A stretch of DNA of 64,000 nucleotides from Prevotella sp. BV3P1 (GCF_000479005.1 NZ_AWXC01000046.1:1-64000), one strand, 5' to 3'; positions 23,608 to 33,989 are shown, counted from the stretch's first letter. Numbers and translations: made by a program. The notes: generated by a model from the letters alone, not told the origin.

Positions 23608-26099
23608 TATAGATTATCCAAATGGATTACCTCTTCTGTAGGCGTATGGTTTTCATGAGATTTTACCGAGTTGTCTTTTTGTTTCTCTTTCTCGTCTTTG
23701 ATGGGTTTGGAAACAGGGTTGCCAAATTCGTCAAGAATGATTTCTTCAGAGATGGAGTTCAGGCTATCTGTTGCAGTTGTGTCAACTCGCGCTTGTTGAT
23801 AATAACTCGGACAGTTGTACATATCGCTGGTGATATCTTTGTCTTTAGGCTTACCAAACTTGCCATGATATTGTTTGAAGTTTGGATCATCCAGTACAGC
23901 TTGCAAGAAGTAGCCACATATAGGTAGGGCAGTCCTTGATCCTTGCCCCAAAGCACCAGTGCGGAAATGGATGCTGCGGTATTCTCCACCTACCCATGCG
24001 CCTACCACCAGTTTTGGACTTATGCACATAAACCATGCATCTGAGTGGTTGTTGGAAGTTCCTGTCTTTCCTCCCCATTCCGTATCACTGTGTTTTCCCA
24101 CGTATCCCCATAGGCTTTGTGAAGTTCCGCCTGGCTCTTTTAGACCACCCAGCAATAGCTGTTGGACGAGGAACGCACTCTTGTATGGAATTACTTGTTC
24201 GGTCTTGTTGGGCGCGATGTAGACTTGCCTCCCATCACGGTCTACGATGCGGGTAACCAAGACGGGCTCGTGATGTTTGCCATCGTTGGCGACAGTGCAA
24301 TAGGCATTTGCCATTTCCAAGAGGTTGACGTCGCATGATCCTAACGCTAGGGATGGTTCGTCTTGCAGTGGACTCTTGATTCCCATCTTCTCAGCCGTAT
24401 CAATGATTCGTTTGATGCCCATCTCTTGTCCGAGTCTCACGGCGATAGAGTTGATGCTTCTCGCAAAGGCACTCTTCAAGGGGATGGAGTCTCCGGAAAA
24501 ACGTCCATTGGCATTTCCTGGTGTCCACAAAACTTCTTCTTTCTTTTTCCTATCATATACTTTCATGGAGATGTATTCATCCCGGCGTTTGTCACAAGGT
24601 GTCAGGCCTTGGTTCATCGCCTCAGTATAAACAAAGAGCTTGAAGGTTGACCCCGGTTGGCGCATGGCTGTTACTTTATCATATTTCCATGAGTTGAAGT
24701 TGATGTCGCCTACCCAAGCCTTCACGGCTCCTGTTTGTGGCTCCATCGCAACCATGGAGCAGTGCATGAAGCGCACCATGTATCGTATGGAGTCCATGGT
24801 AGACATTTCTTTCTCTATAGTTCCTTCGTCATAATCGAACAATTTTACTTTGTGGGGCTTGTTCAAATAATAGGTGATGGAGTCTGGATTATTCTGATAT
24901 TTGGCGGCAAGGTATTTATATACAGGCTGTCTTTGTGCAATTTGTTCGATGAATCCTGGGATAACCTTTCCGTTTTCATCAATCCATGGGTCATTTTTAC
25001 CCCAGTGATTGTTGAAGTTGCGTTGAATTTGCTTCATTTGTTTACGTGCAGCCTCTTCAGCGTACTTCTGCATGCGGGTATCAATCGTGGTGTATATTTT
25101 CAGACCACTGCTGTACAGGTCATACCCATTCTCCTCGCACCAATCCTTCAAATAGTTGGCAACAGCTTCCCTAAAGTATAAAGCCTGACCGTCATAATTA
25201 GATTCTACGCTATAGCTAAGCTTGATGGGAATGACACTCAGACTGTCATATTGCTTTTTAGACAGGTCGCCCTTGGTCACCATGTTCTGCAAAACGACAT
25301 TTCTACGTCTGAAACTATTCTTGGGATTGGCAATCGGGTTATAATGAGTTGTAGCTTTGAGCATGCCTACCAGCACAGCTCCTTGCTCAGTTGTGAGATT
25401 GGCAGGTGATGTGTTGAAATAGGTTTTACTGGCCGTTTTGACTCCATACGAGTTAGATCCGAAGTCGACCGTGTTGGCGTACATGGTAAGAATTTCATTT
25501 TTATCATACAGCATTTCAAGCTTCAAGGCAATGATCCATTCCTTGCTTTTCATGATAAGTATCTTGATACCTGGTATCTTACCAAGCAATCCAGTGGAAT
25601 ATTGCGTGCGTACACGGAACATATTCTTAGCCAACTGTTGCGTGATAGTTGATGCTCCACGGGCTTCATTGCCAACAATGGCATCTTTGGCCGCCCCAAA
25701 GAGTCCTTGAAAGTCAATGCCTATGTGTCTATAGAATCGCTCGTCTTCGGTGTCAATCAGTGCTTTCCAGAATTGTGGATTCACTTCTTCATACTTAACG
25801 GGTGTTCTGTTTTCATTAAAATATTTTCCTATGAGCTTCCCATCAGCACTGTAAATCTCCGAAGCCGAAGAGGTGTTAGGATTCTTAATTTGAGCGAAGC
25901 CTGGTGATTTGCCAAACAACCAAAGGAAATTAAGATCAACAGCTCCAAGATAGATAATGAGTGCAATCAACCCTGAGAGTAAAGCTATGCCGGTCTTGGC
26001 GTACCAAGGTTTTCCTTGGAACAGTTTTTTATACCATGGCCAAAAGCCACGTAGTTTGATCCACAACCAGCTGAAAAATCTTTTTATCTTGTGAAGCAT
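23607..26099 (-). CDS. mrcA: Penicillin-binding protein 1A
   Basis: An 830-residue bifunctional peptidoglycan synthase. A cytoplasmic basic tail and one membrane helix (about 36-57) precede the GT51 glycosyltransferase domain: the catalytic Glu in TEDERFYRHIGIDFQGL, then RGASTITQQLAKN. The transpeptidase domain has RQPGSTFK (SxxK nucleophile), ARSINSIA (SxN) and GGKTGTSNNHSDAWF (KTG). The C-terminus is a hydrophilic tail of about 70 residues. It polymerises lipid II and cross-links the chains at the outer face of the inner membrane. Promoter -7 box at 26119-26126. It ends with a one-base overlap with the helicase gene. Confidence 0.92.
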   Translation of the reverse strand: MLHKIKRFFSWLWIKLRGFWPWYKKLFQGKPWYAKTGIALLSGLIALIIYLGAVDLNFLWLFGKSPGFAQIKNPNTSSASEIYSADGKLIGKYFNENRTPVKYEEVNPQFWKALIDTEDERFYRHIGIDFQGLFGAAKDAIVGNEARGASTITQQLAKNMFRVRTQYSTGLLGKIPGIKILIMKSKEWIIALKLEMLYDKNEILTMYANTVDFGSNSYGVKTASKTYFNTSPANLTTEQGAVLVGMLKATTHYNPIANPKNSFRRRNVVLQNMVTKGDLSKKQYDSLSVIPIKLSYSVESNYDGQALYFREAVANYLKDWCEENGYDLYSSGLKIYTTIDTRMQKYAEEAARKQMKQIQRNFNNHWGKNDPWIDENGKVIPGFIEQIAQRQPVYKYLAAKYQNNPDSITYYLNKPHKVKLFDYDEGTIEKEMSTMDSIRYMVRFMHCSMVAMEPQTGAVKAWVGDINFNSWKYDKVTAMRQPGSTFKLFVYTEAMNQGLTPCDKRRDEYISMKVYDRKKKEEVLWTPGNANGRFSGDSIPLKSAFARSINSIAVRLGQEMGIKRIIDTAEKMGIKSPLQDEPSLALGSCDVNLLEMANAYCTVANDGKHHEPVLVTRIVDRDGRQVYIAPNKTEQVIPYKSAFLVQQLLLGGLKEPGGTSQSLWGYVGKHSDTEWGGKTGTSNNHSDAWFMCISPKLVVGAWVGGEYRSIHFRTGALGQGSRTALPICGYFLQAVLDDPNFKQYHGKFGKPKDKDITSDMYNCPSYYQQARVDTTATDSLNSISEEIILDEFGNPVSKPIKDEKEKQKDNSVKSHENHTPTEEVIHLDNL

Positions 26100-26118
26100 A
26101 ATAGAGATAATTAATTTG

Positions 26119-26126
26119 CAAAGATA
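26119..26126 (-). promoter_or_regulatory. -7 box (TATCTTTG) for mrcA
   Basis: TATCTTTG on the minus strand, 19 nt before the mrcA ATG and within the 43-bp gap after miaA. An internal promoter is therefore possible in the lpx-miaA-mrcA string. Confidence 0.55.
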
Positions 26127-26142
26127 GTTAATTACTTGATGT

Positions 26143-27039
26143 CTATCGTTGATCGTCTATATAATTTATGATTTCTTCAATGTTCGTAGGCGAGAACCAT
26201 TTGATTTCATTGTCACGTTTGAACCAAGTGACTTGTTTTCTCATGTATTGTCTTGTGTTGGACTGTATCTTTAGGATAGCATCATCCAGCGAGATGTCAC
26301 CGTCGAAATAGGCAAAAAGCTCTTTATAACCAACCGTGTTCAAGGAATTTAGACCTTTCTGTGGATATACCGCTTTGGCCTCTTCAATCATTCCTTGCTC
26401 CATCATTTTCAAGACACGATTGTTGATTCGCTCATACATTTTTTCTCTGGGGCGGTTGAGTCCAATCTTTACGATGTTGAAAGATCGTATCTTCTTTGTG
26501 TTTTTACGATAGGAAGTATAGGTATTCCCAGTCATGTGGCATATTTCAAGCGCATGAATCACGCGTCTGGGATTGTGTAAATCCACAATTTTGTAATGTT
26601 CTGGATCCAGAACTTTTAACTCTTCAACAAGAGCGTCCAATCCTTCTGTTTCCAATCTTCTTTTCATCAGTTTCCTTGTCGCCTCGTCAACCGTTGGTAT
26701 GTCATCGATACCTTGGCATACAGCATCAATATACATCATGCTGCCGCCCGACAGTAAAGCCACTTGTTGATGCTTGAAATGCTGGTTTAAGAGTTGCAAA
26801 ACATCTTCTTCATATTTGGCTGCACTATAATAATCTGTTAGATGCAACGTGCCAACGAAATAATGTTTTACTCGTTCTTGCTGCTCTTTGGTTGGGGCGG
26901 CTGTGCCAATAGGAATCTCGGCATATATCTGTCGAGAGTCGGCATTGATGATAGGCGATTGCAAATGTTCTGCTATTTGCAACGCTACCTCTGTTTTTCC
27001 CACTCCAGTAGGGCCTAAAAGCACAACAAGTGTGTTCAT
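26143..27039 (-). CDS. miaA: tRNA dimethylallyltransferase MiaA
   Basis: Transfers a dimethylallyl group to N6 of A37 in tRNAs reading UNN codons. 298 residues, normal length. The P-loop is [13 protein letters not shown] at the N-terminus, followed by [20 protein letters not shown], the substrate loop with Asp and Arg. [15 protein letters not shown] and the [11 protein letters not shown] tRNA-binding stretch are also present. It abuts lpxA without any gap, so it is translated from the lpx operon mRNA. Confidence 0.93.
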   Translation of the reverse strand: MNTLVVLLGPTGVGKTEVALQIAEHLQSPIINADSRQIYAEIPIGTAAPTKEQQERVKHYFVGTLHLTDYYSAAKYEEDVLQLLNQHFKHQQVALLSGGSMMYIDAVCQGIDDIPTVDEATRKLMKRRLETEGLDALVEELKVLDPEHYKIVDLHNPRRVIHALEICHMTGNTYTSYRKNTKKIRSFNIVKIGLNRPREKMYERINNRVLKMMEQGMIEEAKAVYPQKGLNSLNTVGYKELFAYFDGDISLDDAILKIQSNTRQYMRKQVTWFKRDNEIKWFSPTNIEEIINYIDDQR

Positions 27040-27810
27040 TTATCTGATGATACCTCGTTGAGAACTTTCTACAAAGTCGATGATGTATTGAATTTCTGGG
27101 GTAACTGTCAGATTCTTTCTGATTTCTTCTATTCCTTCTTTCAAAACACCTTTGCTATAAAGCAATCGGTAAGCTTGGTGTATCAGTTGGATTAATTCGT
27201 TGCTAAAACCTCTTCGTCTCAGGCCGATAATGTTGATGCCAGCATACTTAATGGGCTCTTTGCCCGCCATAACGTAGGGCGGAATGTCCTGTGAAGACCT
27301 ACTGCCACCTTGAATCATCACATATCCACCGATGTGACAGAATTGATGACATAAAACCGTAGCACTGATGATGGCGTAGTCGTCCACCGTCACTTCACCG
27401 GCAAACTTGGTGGAATTGCCGATGATCACATTGCTGCCAATGATGCAATCGTGTGCAACGTGCATGTTTTCCATCAACAAGTTGTTGTTTCCTACCTTGG
27501 TCGTTCCTTTTGATGCCGTGCCCCTTGAAATGGTAACATTCTCACGAATGCTGTTTTTGTCGCCAATTTCGCAGATTGTCTCTTCGCCGGCGAATTTTAA
27601 ATCCTGCGGCTTCGTGCTGATGCTGGCACCGGGAAAAAACTCGTTGTCATCACCTATGCGTGCTCCATAATTGATGGTGACGCTATTTTGTAGGATGTTA
27701 TGGTTGCCCAGTACTGTATTTTTATCAAGATAGCAAAAAGGGCCAATGACATTATTGTCACCGAGTTGCGCTTCTGGATGTACAAAAGCTAATGGGCTTA
27801 TTTGATTCAT
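27040..27810 (-). CDS. lpxA: UDP-GlcNAc acyltransferase LpxA
   Basis: First step of lipid A synthesis: 3-O-acylation of UDP-GlcNAc by acyl-ACP in the cytoplasm. 256 residues. A left-handed beta-helix of hexapeptide repeats (AQLGDNNVIGPFCYLDKNTVLGNHNILQNSVTIN and so on) contains the catalytic His region MENMHVAHDCIIGSNVIIGN. The C-terminal helical bundle starts near GLRRRGFSNELIQLIHQAYRLL. Sits between lpxC/fabZ (50 bp upstream) and miaA (adjacent), the order expected in Bacteroidales. Confidence 0.93.
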   Translation of the reverse strand: MNQISPLAFVHPEAQLGDNNVIGPFCYLDKNTVLGNHNILQNSVTINYGARIGDDNEFFPGASISTKPQDLKFAGEETICEIGDKNSIRENVTISRGTASKGTTKVGNNNLLMENMHVAHDCIIGSNVIIGNSTKFAGEVTVDDYAIISATVLCHQFCHIGGYVMIQGGSRSSQDIPPYVMAGKEPIKYAGINIIGLRRRGFSNELIQLIHQAYRLLYSKGVLKEGIEEIRKNLTVTPEIQYIIDFVESSQRGIIR

Positions 27811-27860
27811 AGGGTAATGATAACTTTATGATGATGAAAAACATCGAATGATACTTCTGT

Positions 27861-29252
27861 TTATTTGTTTTTGATGATCTGTGCAGTAAACATTGCCTCA
27901 GATACCACTTGGTCGCCAACAAAGGAATAACTTTTCATGGTACTGATGCCATGTCGTACAGGTTGAATCATTTCCACGCGGAAGATAAGCGTGTCGCCCG
28001 GAACCACTTTCTGTCTGAATTTAACGTTGTCGATTTTCAGAAAGTACGTAGACCATCTTTCAGGTTCTTCTACTTGGTTTAATACCAACAATCCTCCACA
28101 CTGTGCCATGGCTTCTACCTGCAATACTCCGGGCATGACTGGCTCTTGTGGAAAATGCCCTGTAAAGAAAGGTTCGTTGCTTGTAATGTTCTTTACTCCG
28201 ACAATCGTGTTGGAGCCGATGGCTATAATCTTGTCTACCAGCTGCATGGGATAACGATGGGGGAGCAGTTCCCTGATTCTGATGTTATCCATGATGGGTG
28301 GTTCATTGGGGTCATAAATCGGTGCCTGTATTTCATGTTTGCGAATCTCTCTGCGCATCAGGCGAGCAAACTTGTTGTTGATGGTATGTCCTGGCCGTGT
28401 TGCAACAATTCGTCCTTTGATGGGTTTGCCTATCAAGGCCATGTCACCGATAATGTCCAGCAATTTGTGACGTGTGCACTCGTTTTCCCACATCAAGGGC
28501 TTATGCTGAATGTACCCAATCTTCGTTGCATCCATGCGTGGCACTTTCAGGATGTCTGCCAGTTGGTCCAGTTGGTCTTGTGACACTTCTCTTTCGTAGA
28601 TTACGATGGCATTGTCCATGTCACCACCTTTGATGAGGTTTGCTTCGAGCAGAGGAAGGATGTCCCTGACGAAGACAAAAGTACGGGCTGGTGCGATTTC
28701 TTTCGCAAAATCATCGATGTTGTCCAGTGTCGCAAATTGGCTGTTGATGAATTTTGACTCGAATGAGCACATGGCCGTGATGCTGAACTGATCATCGGGA
28801 AGTATCGTGATACACGAACCTGTCTCGTCATCTTTGACTTCTATTTTCTTACGAATGATGTAAAAATCTTTTGGTGCATTTTGCTCTACGATACCAATTT
28901 CCTGGATTCTATTCACGTAGATGCCGGCAGAACCATCCAAAATAGGAAACTCTGGTCCATTTACTTGAATCATACAGTTGTCTATCCCCATTGCATACAG
29001 GGCAGAAAGTCCGTGCTCAACAGTAGACACGCGCACGTCGCCACGTGCCAGAACCGTGCCACGCTGCGTATCAACCACGTTTTCGGCAATGGCCTCAATG
29101 ATGGGCTGACCTTCCAAGTCAATCCGTTGAATTTTATATCCAGTATTTTCAGGAGCAGGATTAAAGGTAACTGTCAAGTTCAAACCCGTGTGCAATCCTT
29201 TGCCACACAGGGAAAAACTACCTTTTAGTGTTCTCTGTTTGATTGTATCCAT
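27861..29252 (-). CDS. lpxC: Fused LpxC deacetylase / FabZ dehydratase
   Basis: A 463-residue two-domain enzyme typical of Bacteroidota. Residues 1 to about 305 are LpxC, the zinc UDP-3-O-acyl-GlcNAc deacetylase: zinc and catalytic sites are seen in STVEHGLSALYAMGID and in RHKLLDIIGDMALIG. Residues about 318-463 are FabZ, the 3-hydroxyacyl-ACP dehydratase hot-dog domain: LPHRYPMQLVDKI, then GHFPQEPVMPGVLQVEAMAQ with the catalytic His and Glu. The fusion ties the committed step of lipid A to the competing step of fatty-acid elongation, fixing their ratio. Located between lpxD (30 bp) and lpxA (50 bp). Confidence 0.94.
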   Translation of the reverse strand: MDTIKQRTLKGSFSLCGKGLHTGLNLTVTFNPAPENTGYKIQRIDLEGQPIIEAIAENVVDTQRGTVLARGDVRVSTVEHGLSALYAMGIDNCMIQVNGPEFPILDGSAGIYVNRIQEIGIVEQNAPKDFYIIRKKIEVKDDETGSCITILPDDQFSITAMCSFESKFINSQFATLDNIDDFAKEIAPARTFVFVRDILPLLEANLIKGGDMDNAIVIYEREVSQDQLDQLADILKVPRMDATKIGYIQHKPLMWENECTRHKLLDIIGDMALIGKPIKGRIVATRPGHTINNKFARLMRREIRKHEIQAPIYDPNEPPIMDNIRIRELLPHRYPMQLVDKIIAIGSNTIVGVKNITSNEPFFTGHFPQEPVMPGVLQVEAMAQCGGLLVLNQVEEPERWSTYFLKIDNVKFRQKVVPGDTLIFRVEMIQPVRHGISTMKSYSFVGDQVVSEAMFTAQIIKNK

Positions 29253-29282
29253 TCTATGATTTATTTATCGAGTGCAATAGTC

Positions 29283-30320
29283 TTATTTGATGTTCTTTTT
29301 CAATCGCTCCACCTCTTCTTTCAGGTTGTTGATTTCTTTATATAGTTCAGGAAGTTTCCGGAAGATGGCATGGGAGCGAAAATAGGGCCTCTCCTTCATG
29401 GGTGGCGTGCCAATGAGTTGCTGGTTGTCCTTGATACTACCCGGTACACCCGACTGTGCGCCAAGAAATACCTTGTCGCCAATGGTGATATGTCCGGCAA
29501 TTCCTACTTGTCCACCAAACATGCACCATTGTCCAACCTTTGTCGATCCGGCCACTCCTACCTGTGCGCTCATTACGGTATGCTCACCAATGTCGGTATT
29601 GTGGGCAATTTGAACCAAATTATCAAGTTTCACACCTTTCCTTACATAGGTGCTGCCCATGGTCGAACGATCAACGCAAGTGTTGGCACCCACCTCTACA
29701 TCATCTTCAATGGTCACAATACCAATTTGCGGTATCTTGTCGTAGCCTTCTTCAGATGGAGCGAATCCGAAACCATCGGCTCCAATGACGCAGCCCGCAT
29801 GCAGGATGACACGGTTTCCTATCTTGCAATTGTGATAGACTGTTGCGTGTGGATAAATGATACATTCTGAACCTACTGAGGCGTTCTCCAAAACCACTGC
29901 ATGTGGGAATATCTGCGTGTTGTTGCCTATCACGACATTCTCTCCGATGTAAGCAAATGGGCCAACGTATACATTCTCGCCTATCTTGGCCGTTTCGGAG
30001 ATGGTGGCCATGGGGTGGATGCCAGTCTTTCGGGGCTTAGTCGACTCATATAATTGAAGTAGTTTGGCGACACTATCGTATGCGTTCTTCACGCGTATCA
30101 AGGTCGTCTGGACGGGGTTGTCCAATTCCAAATCCTCATCAATAAGAACAATCGATGATTGTGTATCGTATATATAATGTGTGTATTTTGGATTAGAAAG
30201 GAATGAAATCGCTCCACTGGTACCTTCTTCAATTTTTGCGAAAGTGTGAACAGTTGCTTCTTCATTGCCTTCAATCTTGCCTCCTATATATTGTGCTATT
30301 TGCTTGGCAGTAAATTCCAT
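29283..30320 (-). CDS. lpxD: UDP-3-O-acylglucosamine N-acyltransferase LpxD
   Basis: Third step of lipid A synthesis: N-acylation of UDP-3-O-acyl-glucosamine. 345 residues. The N-terminal uridine-binding domain (about 1-105) is followed by a hexapeptide beta-helix with the catalytic His in [44 protein letters not shown] and a C-terminal coiled coil that packs the trimer come last. It is the first gene of the lpx operon, with a -7 box at 30349-30356. Confidence 0.94.
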   Translation of the reverse strand: MEFTAKQIAQYIGGKIEGNEEATVHTFAKIEEGTSGAISFLSNPKYTHYIYDTQSSIVLIDEDLELDNPVQTTLIRVKNAYDSVAKLLQLYESTKPRKTGIHPMATISETAKIGENVYVGPFAYIGENVVIGNNTQIFPHAVVLENASVGSECIIYPHATVYHNCKIGNRVILHAGCVIGADGFGFAPSEEGYDKIPQIGIVTIEDDVEVGANTCVDRSTMGSTYVRKGVKLDNLVQIAHNTDIGEHTVMSAQVGVAGSTKVGQWCMFGGQVGIAGHITIGDKVFLGAQSGVPGSIKDNQQLIGTPPMKERPYFRSHAIFRKLPELYKEINNLKEEVERLKKNIK

Positions 30321-30348
30321 ACTTTAGGTATCTCAATTGATTATTTTG

Positions 30349-30356
30349 CAAATATA
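30349..30356 (-). promoter_or_regulatory. -7 box (TATATTTG) for the lpxD operon
   Basis: TATATTTG on the minus strand, 28 nt before the lpxD ATG. No well-placed -33 element. Confidence 0.55.
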
Positions 30357-30542
30357 CCTATTTTTACTCAGACTTTTGACTGACAAATGTAATATTTGCG
30401 TTTTTTCACTGAAACATTTATTTCTTTCACGGTTCGTCTATCACAGTTGAAACCCCAATGGGGCAGGTGTAACCTCACTGTTTATCGATATCGGTGTTCA
30501 ACGAGAGTCGGGTTAAAAAGGAGTTATTTATGATATGAAAGT

Positions 30543-31364
30543 TTATAACCTTTCTAATTCTTTTTCCATTTCTTGCTGAAGTTTCATGGCACTCTTTGCA
30601 GCGGCCGTGGCAAAGTCTTCTCCTTGGCCGGCATAGATAATGCCGCGTGAACTATTGACGAGCAACCCACAATCCTTCGTCATTCCATATTGGCAGACAT
30701 CTTGCAGGCTTCCTCCCTGCGCACCCACGCCAGGCACCAGCAAAAAGTGATGAGGAGCCACCTTTCTGATTGCCTCAAACATGTTGCCTTGCGTTGCACC
30801 AACCACATACATCATGTTTTGATCGGTCCCCCACGATTGAGAAGTCTTGATGACTTTCTCAAAAAGTTTCTCACCGTTCTTGTCTTCCGTCAACTGAAAA
30901 TCATGCGATCCTTTGTTGCTTGTCAGTGCCAATACAACGACCCACTTGTCTTCATATTCGAGAAAAGGTGTCACGCTGTCTTCTCCCATGTACGGAGCCA
31001 CGGTCAATGCATCAACATCGTATTCTTCAAAGAAGGTCTTGGCATACATGGCTGATGTGTTCCCGATGTCACCTCGTTTGGCATCAGCAATGATGAAATG
31101 GTCGGGATAATGCGCTTTCAGGTAGCTGACGGTTTTCTCGAACGAGGTCAAGCCTTCAACACCTCTACACTCATAGAACGCTAAATTTGGCTTGTAGGCC
31201 ACACAATAGGGTGCCGTAGCATCGATAATGGCCTTGTTGAATGCATAAATCGGGTCTTCTTCATGCAGCAAGTGTGGCGGTATCTTCTTGATGTCGGGGT
31301 CAAGTCCTACACATAGAAAAGACTTTTTGTCGAAAATCTGTTTTATAAGTTGTTGTCTGTTCAT
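30543..31364 (-). CDS. pyrF: Orotidine 5'-phosphate decarboxylase (type 2)
   Basis: Last step of UMP synthesis. 273 residues, the longer type 2 group. Features are [15 protein letters not shown] near the start, the catalytic Lys-Asp cluster in [20 protein letters not shown], and the C-terminal phosphate-binding [14 protein letters not shown] and [13 protein letters not shown] 31364 is preferred; a TTG two codons upstream is an alternative. It follows prfA on the same strand, but with a 342-bp gap filled by a 22-bp array, so it may have its own promoter, which I could not find. The 178 bp downstream to the lpxD promoter region hold nothing I recognise. Confidence 0.92.
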   Translation of the reverse strand: MNRQQLIKQIFDKKSFLCVGLDPDIKKIPPHLLHEEDPIYAFNKAIIDATAPYCVAYKPNLAFYECRGVEGLTSFEKTVSYLKAHYPDHFIIADAKRGDIGNTSAMYAKTFFEEYDVDALTVAPYMGEDSVTPFLEYEDKWVVVLALTSNKGSHDFQLTEDKNGEKLFEKVIKTSQSWGTDQNMMYVVGATQGNMFEAIRKVAPHHFLLVPGVGAQGGSLQDVCQYGMTKDCGLLVNSSRGIIYAGQGEDFATAAAKSAMKLQQEMEKELERL

Positions 31365-31467
31365 ATACAATCTGTGAATATATAGGTGGTAAGTTTATTT
31401 TAACGTTTTTCCTTTTAGCGTTGCTGATTACAGCCATGCTTCACCCGGCGCATGGGGGATGAATTTC

Positions 31468-31555
31468 AATCACCATGCTTTTGCCATCCAATCTCCATGA
31501 CTTTGATGTCCAATCTCCATGCTTTTGGTAACCAAACTCCATGCATTTGGAAACC
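31468..31555. repeat. 22-bp tandem array D (4 units)
   Basis: Units start at 31468, 31490, 31512 and 31534, all 22 bp. The core is AATCTCCATGCTTTTG with small changes, and each unit ends in CC. This array is the most uniform of the seven. It lies in the 342-bp gap between prfA and pyrF, both on the minus strand. The rest of the gap holds an AT-rich 8-bp hairpin right after the prfA stop (31685-31707) and nothing else I recognise. Confidence 0.9.
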
Positions 31556-31706
31556 ATCCTTAGAACGTTTATTAATATTCTGTATGTCAATTAGTTACGA
31601 AAGCACATCATCTTGCGCATGGGAACGACCTTTTTGGGTGATTAGCTGTTTAAAAGTTGTTGTTGTATCTGTGAACTATCCTTGAACAAAAATGATGACT
31701 TTTTGT

Positions 31707-32819
31707 TTAAAGTTCCGACTCTTTGAGCTTTTCAGCATTCTCTGCTACGGTCAATGCGTCTATCATGTCTTGTATGTCACCATTCATGAAGCCTTGCAAA
31801 TCGTGTGTGGTGTAGCCAATTCTGTGATCTGTCACGCGACCCTGAGGATAGTTGTAGGTCCTGATTTTGGCACTACGGTCGCCTGTAGAGACCAATGTCT
31901 TGCGTTTGCTGGCAATGTCATCGATATACTTCTGATGCTCTCTGTCGTAGATGAAGGTACGCAAGCGTGACAGCGCGCGTTCCTTGTTCTTAGGCTGATC
32001 TCGCGTCTCGGTACACTCTATGAGTATTTCCTCCACTTCGCCAGTGTTGGGATTCTTCCAGGGATAACGCAGACGAACGCCCGATTCTACCTTGTTGACG
32101 TTCTGACCACCGGCACCCGAGCTTCTGAACGTGTCCCATTTGATATCGCCTTCGTTGATGTTCACCTCAAATTGGTCGGCCTCTGGCAGCACGGCTACGG
32201 TAGCAGCCGAAGTGTGCATGCGCCCCTGTGTCTCTGTGGCAGGTACACGTTGAACGCGATGAACCCCGCTCTCGTATTTCAAAACTCCGTAAACACGGTC
32301 ACCGGTTACGGCAAAGTCTATTTCTTTGAAACCGCCAACTGTCCCTTCATTTACAGCGGTGACACTCAGCGACCAGCCTTTTGAGTCGCAAAACTTCTTG
32401 TACATATTGAAGATATCACCCGCAAACAGTGCGGCTTCGTCGCCACCTGTCCCTGCACGAATCTCCATCTGCACGTTCTTTTCGTCTTCGGGGTCTTTGG
32501 GTACCAACGCCAATTTTATTTCTTCTTCCAACTGGGGTTGCAACGCTTCGTTTTCCTGCAATTCTTCACGAGCCATCTCTTTCATGTCGGCATCCGTTTC
32601 ATTGGCAAGAATGTCCTTGGACTCTTTGATGACGTTGAGACAAGCAATGTAGCGCTTGCGCACATCCATGATGTCACCCAAGTCTTTATATTCTTTCGTC
32701 AGCTTGACGTACCGAGGCTGATCAGCAATGACGCTGGGGTCGGTAATCAGTGTTGCCACTTCCTCAAACCTTGCTTCTAATCCATCAAGTTTGTGGAGGA
32801 TATTGTTATTCTCTGTCAT
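31707..32819 (-). CDS. prfA: Peptide chain release factor 1
   Basis: Releases peptides at UAA and UAG codons. 370 residues. The codon-recognition Pro-Ala-Thr tripeptide is in RVQRVPATETQGRMHTSA, which marks RF1 rather than RF2. The catalytic GGQ (about 237-239) sits in SSGAGGQNVNKVESGVRLRYP. It is 9 bp downstream of purM. In many bacteria prfA is followed by the methyltransferase gene prmC; here it is followed by an array and pyrF instead. Confidence 0.94.
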   Translation of the reverse strand: MTENNNILHKLDGLEARFEEVATLITDPSVIADQPRYVKLTKEYKDLGDIMDVRKRYIACLNVIKESKDILANETDADMKEMAREELQENEALQPQLEEEIKLALVPKDPEDEKNVQMEIRAGTGGDEAALFAGDIFNMYKKFCDSKGWSLSVTAVNEGTVGGFKEIDFAVTGDRVYGVLKYESGVHRVQRVPATETQGRMHTSAATVAVLPEADQFEVNINEGDIKWDTFRSSGAGGQNVNKVESGVRLRYPWKNPNTGEVEEILIECTETRDQPKNKERALSRLRTFIYDREHQKYIDDIASKRKTLVSTGDRSAKIRTYNYPQGRVTDHRIGYTTHDLQGFMNGDIQDMIDALTVAENAEKLKESEL

Positions 32820-32828
32820 ATATGATTT

Positions 32829-33989
32829 TTAATATTCGAACTTTCCAAATTCTGATTGAATGGTCAATGCGCGTGTTCCCTCTTCAATATGGCCAATGAT
32901 TTGTGCGTCAACATTGAAGTTTTTGCTGATACCGATAATTTCTTCTGCATGCTCGGGAGCCACATAGATTTCCATGCGATGCCCCATGTTGAACACTTTG
33001 TACATTTCTTTCCAGTCGGTGCCACTGCACTTTTGTATCACTTTGAACAAAGGAGGAACGGGGAACAAGTTGTCTTTTACCACTTTGCAATTGTCGCCAA
33101 CAAAGTGAAGCACCTTGGTTTGTGCGCCTCCCGTGCAATGAACCATGCCATGAATGTGACTTCGGTGTGCATCCAACACCTTTTTAATAATAGGTGCATA
33201 GGTGCGAGTAGGAGAGAGAACCAAATGACCGGCATCAATTTCCACGCCTTCTATGTTGTCGGTAAGTTGATATTTACCGCTATACACCAACTCGTTGGGT
33301 ACGGCATTATCGTAACTTTCTGGGAATTTTTCTGCCAAATATTTGGTAAAAACATCGTGGCGGGCACTGGTCAGACCGTTGCTTCCCATGCCACCATTGT
33401 ATGTTTTCTCGTATGTAGCCTGTCCTGTACTACTCAATCCGACGATGACATCGCCCGGGCGGATGTTCGCATTGTTGATGACATCGCTGCGTTTCATGCG
33501 GCAGGTCACGGTTGAGTCGACGATGATGGTGCGCACCAGGTCACCTACATCAGCCGTTTCGCCTCCAGTGGGGTAGATGCCAATACCCATGTCGCGCATC
33601 TCTTGCAGCAATTCATCAGTGCCATTGATGATGGCGGAGATGACTTCACCGGGTATCAAGAGTTTATTACGCCCAATGGTACTCGATACTAAGATGTTAT
33701 CTACCGCACCCACACACAGCAAGTCGTCGGTATTCATCACAATGGCATCCTGTGCAATGCCCTTCCATACACTGTGATCGCCCGTCTCTTTCCAGTACAT
33801 ATAGGCCAAAGACGATTTGGTTCCGGCACCGTCGGCGTGCATGATGTTGCAATAATCAGGGTCGCCTCCCAGTATGTCGGGAATGATTTTGCAGAAGGCT
33901 TGGGGGTAAATGCCCTTGTCGATGTTCTTGATGGCGTTGTGAACATCTTCCTTTGCGGCAGAAACACCGCGCATCATATATCTATCCAT
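32829..33989 (-). CDS. purM: AIR synthetase (PurM-type)
   Basis: Phosphoribosylformylglycinamidine cyclo-ligase, the fifth step of purine synthesis. 386 residues, within the PurM/PurL/SelD/HypE ATP-binding family. The conserved segments are NIMHADGAGTKSSLAYMYW, NTDDLLCVGAVDNILVSSTIGRNK, YPTGGETADVGDLV and GLSSTGQATYEKTYNGGMGSNGLT. It is longer than E. coli PurM (345), as in Bacteroidota homologues. ATG 33989 replaces a longer TTG frame. With purC in the same string it supports purine synthesis. The 132-bp gap to aroE holds no clear promoter. Confidence 0.85.
   Translation of the reverse strand: MDRYMMRGVSAAKEDVHNAIKNIDKGIYPQAFCKIIPDILGGDPDYCNIMHADGAGTKSSLAYMYWKETGDHSVWKGIAQDAIVMNTDDLLCVGAVDNILVSSTIGRNKLLIPGEVISAIINGTDELLQEMRDMGIGIYPTGGETADVGDLVRTIIVDSTVTCRMKRSDVINNANIRPGDVIVGLSSTGQATYEKTYNGGMGSNGLTSARHDVFTKYLAEKFPESYDNAVPNELVYSGKYQLTDNIEGVEIDAGHLVLSPTRTYAPIIKKVLDAHRSHIHGMVHCTGGAQTKVLHFVGDNCKVVKDNLFPVPPLFKVIQKCSGTDWKEMYKVFNMGHRMEIYVAPEHAEEIIGISKNFNVDAQIIGHIEEGTRALTIQSEFGKFEY

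Noticed and set aside
32856..33515. 219-codon plus-strand frame
   Set aside because: Antisense to purM, whose motifs are clear; composition is unlike a real protein.
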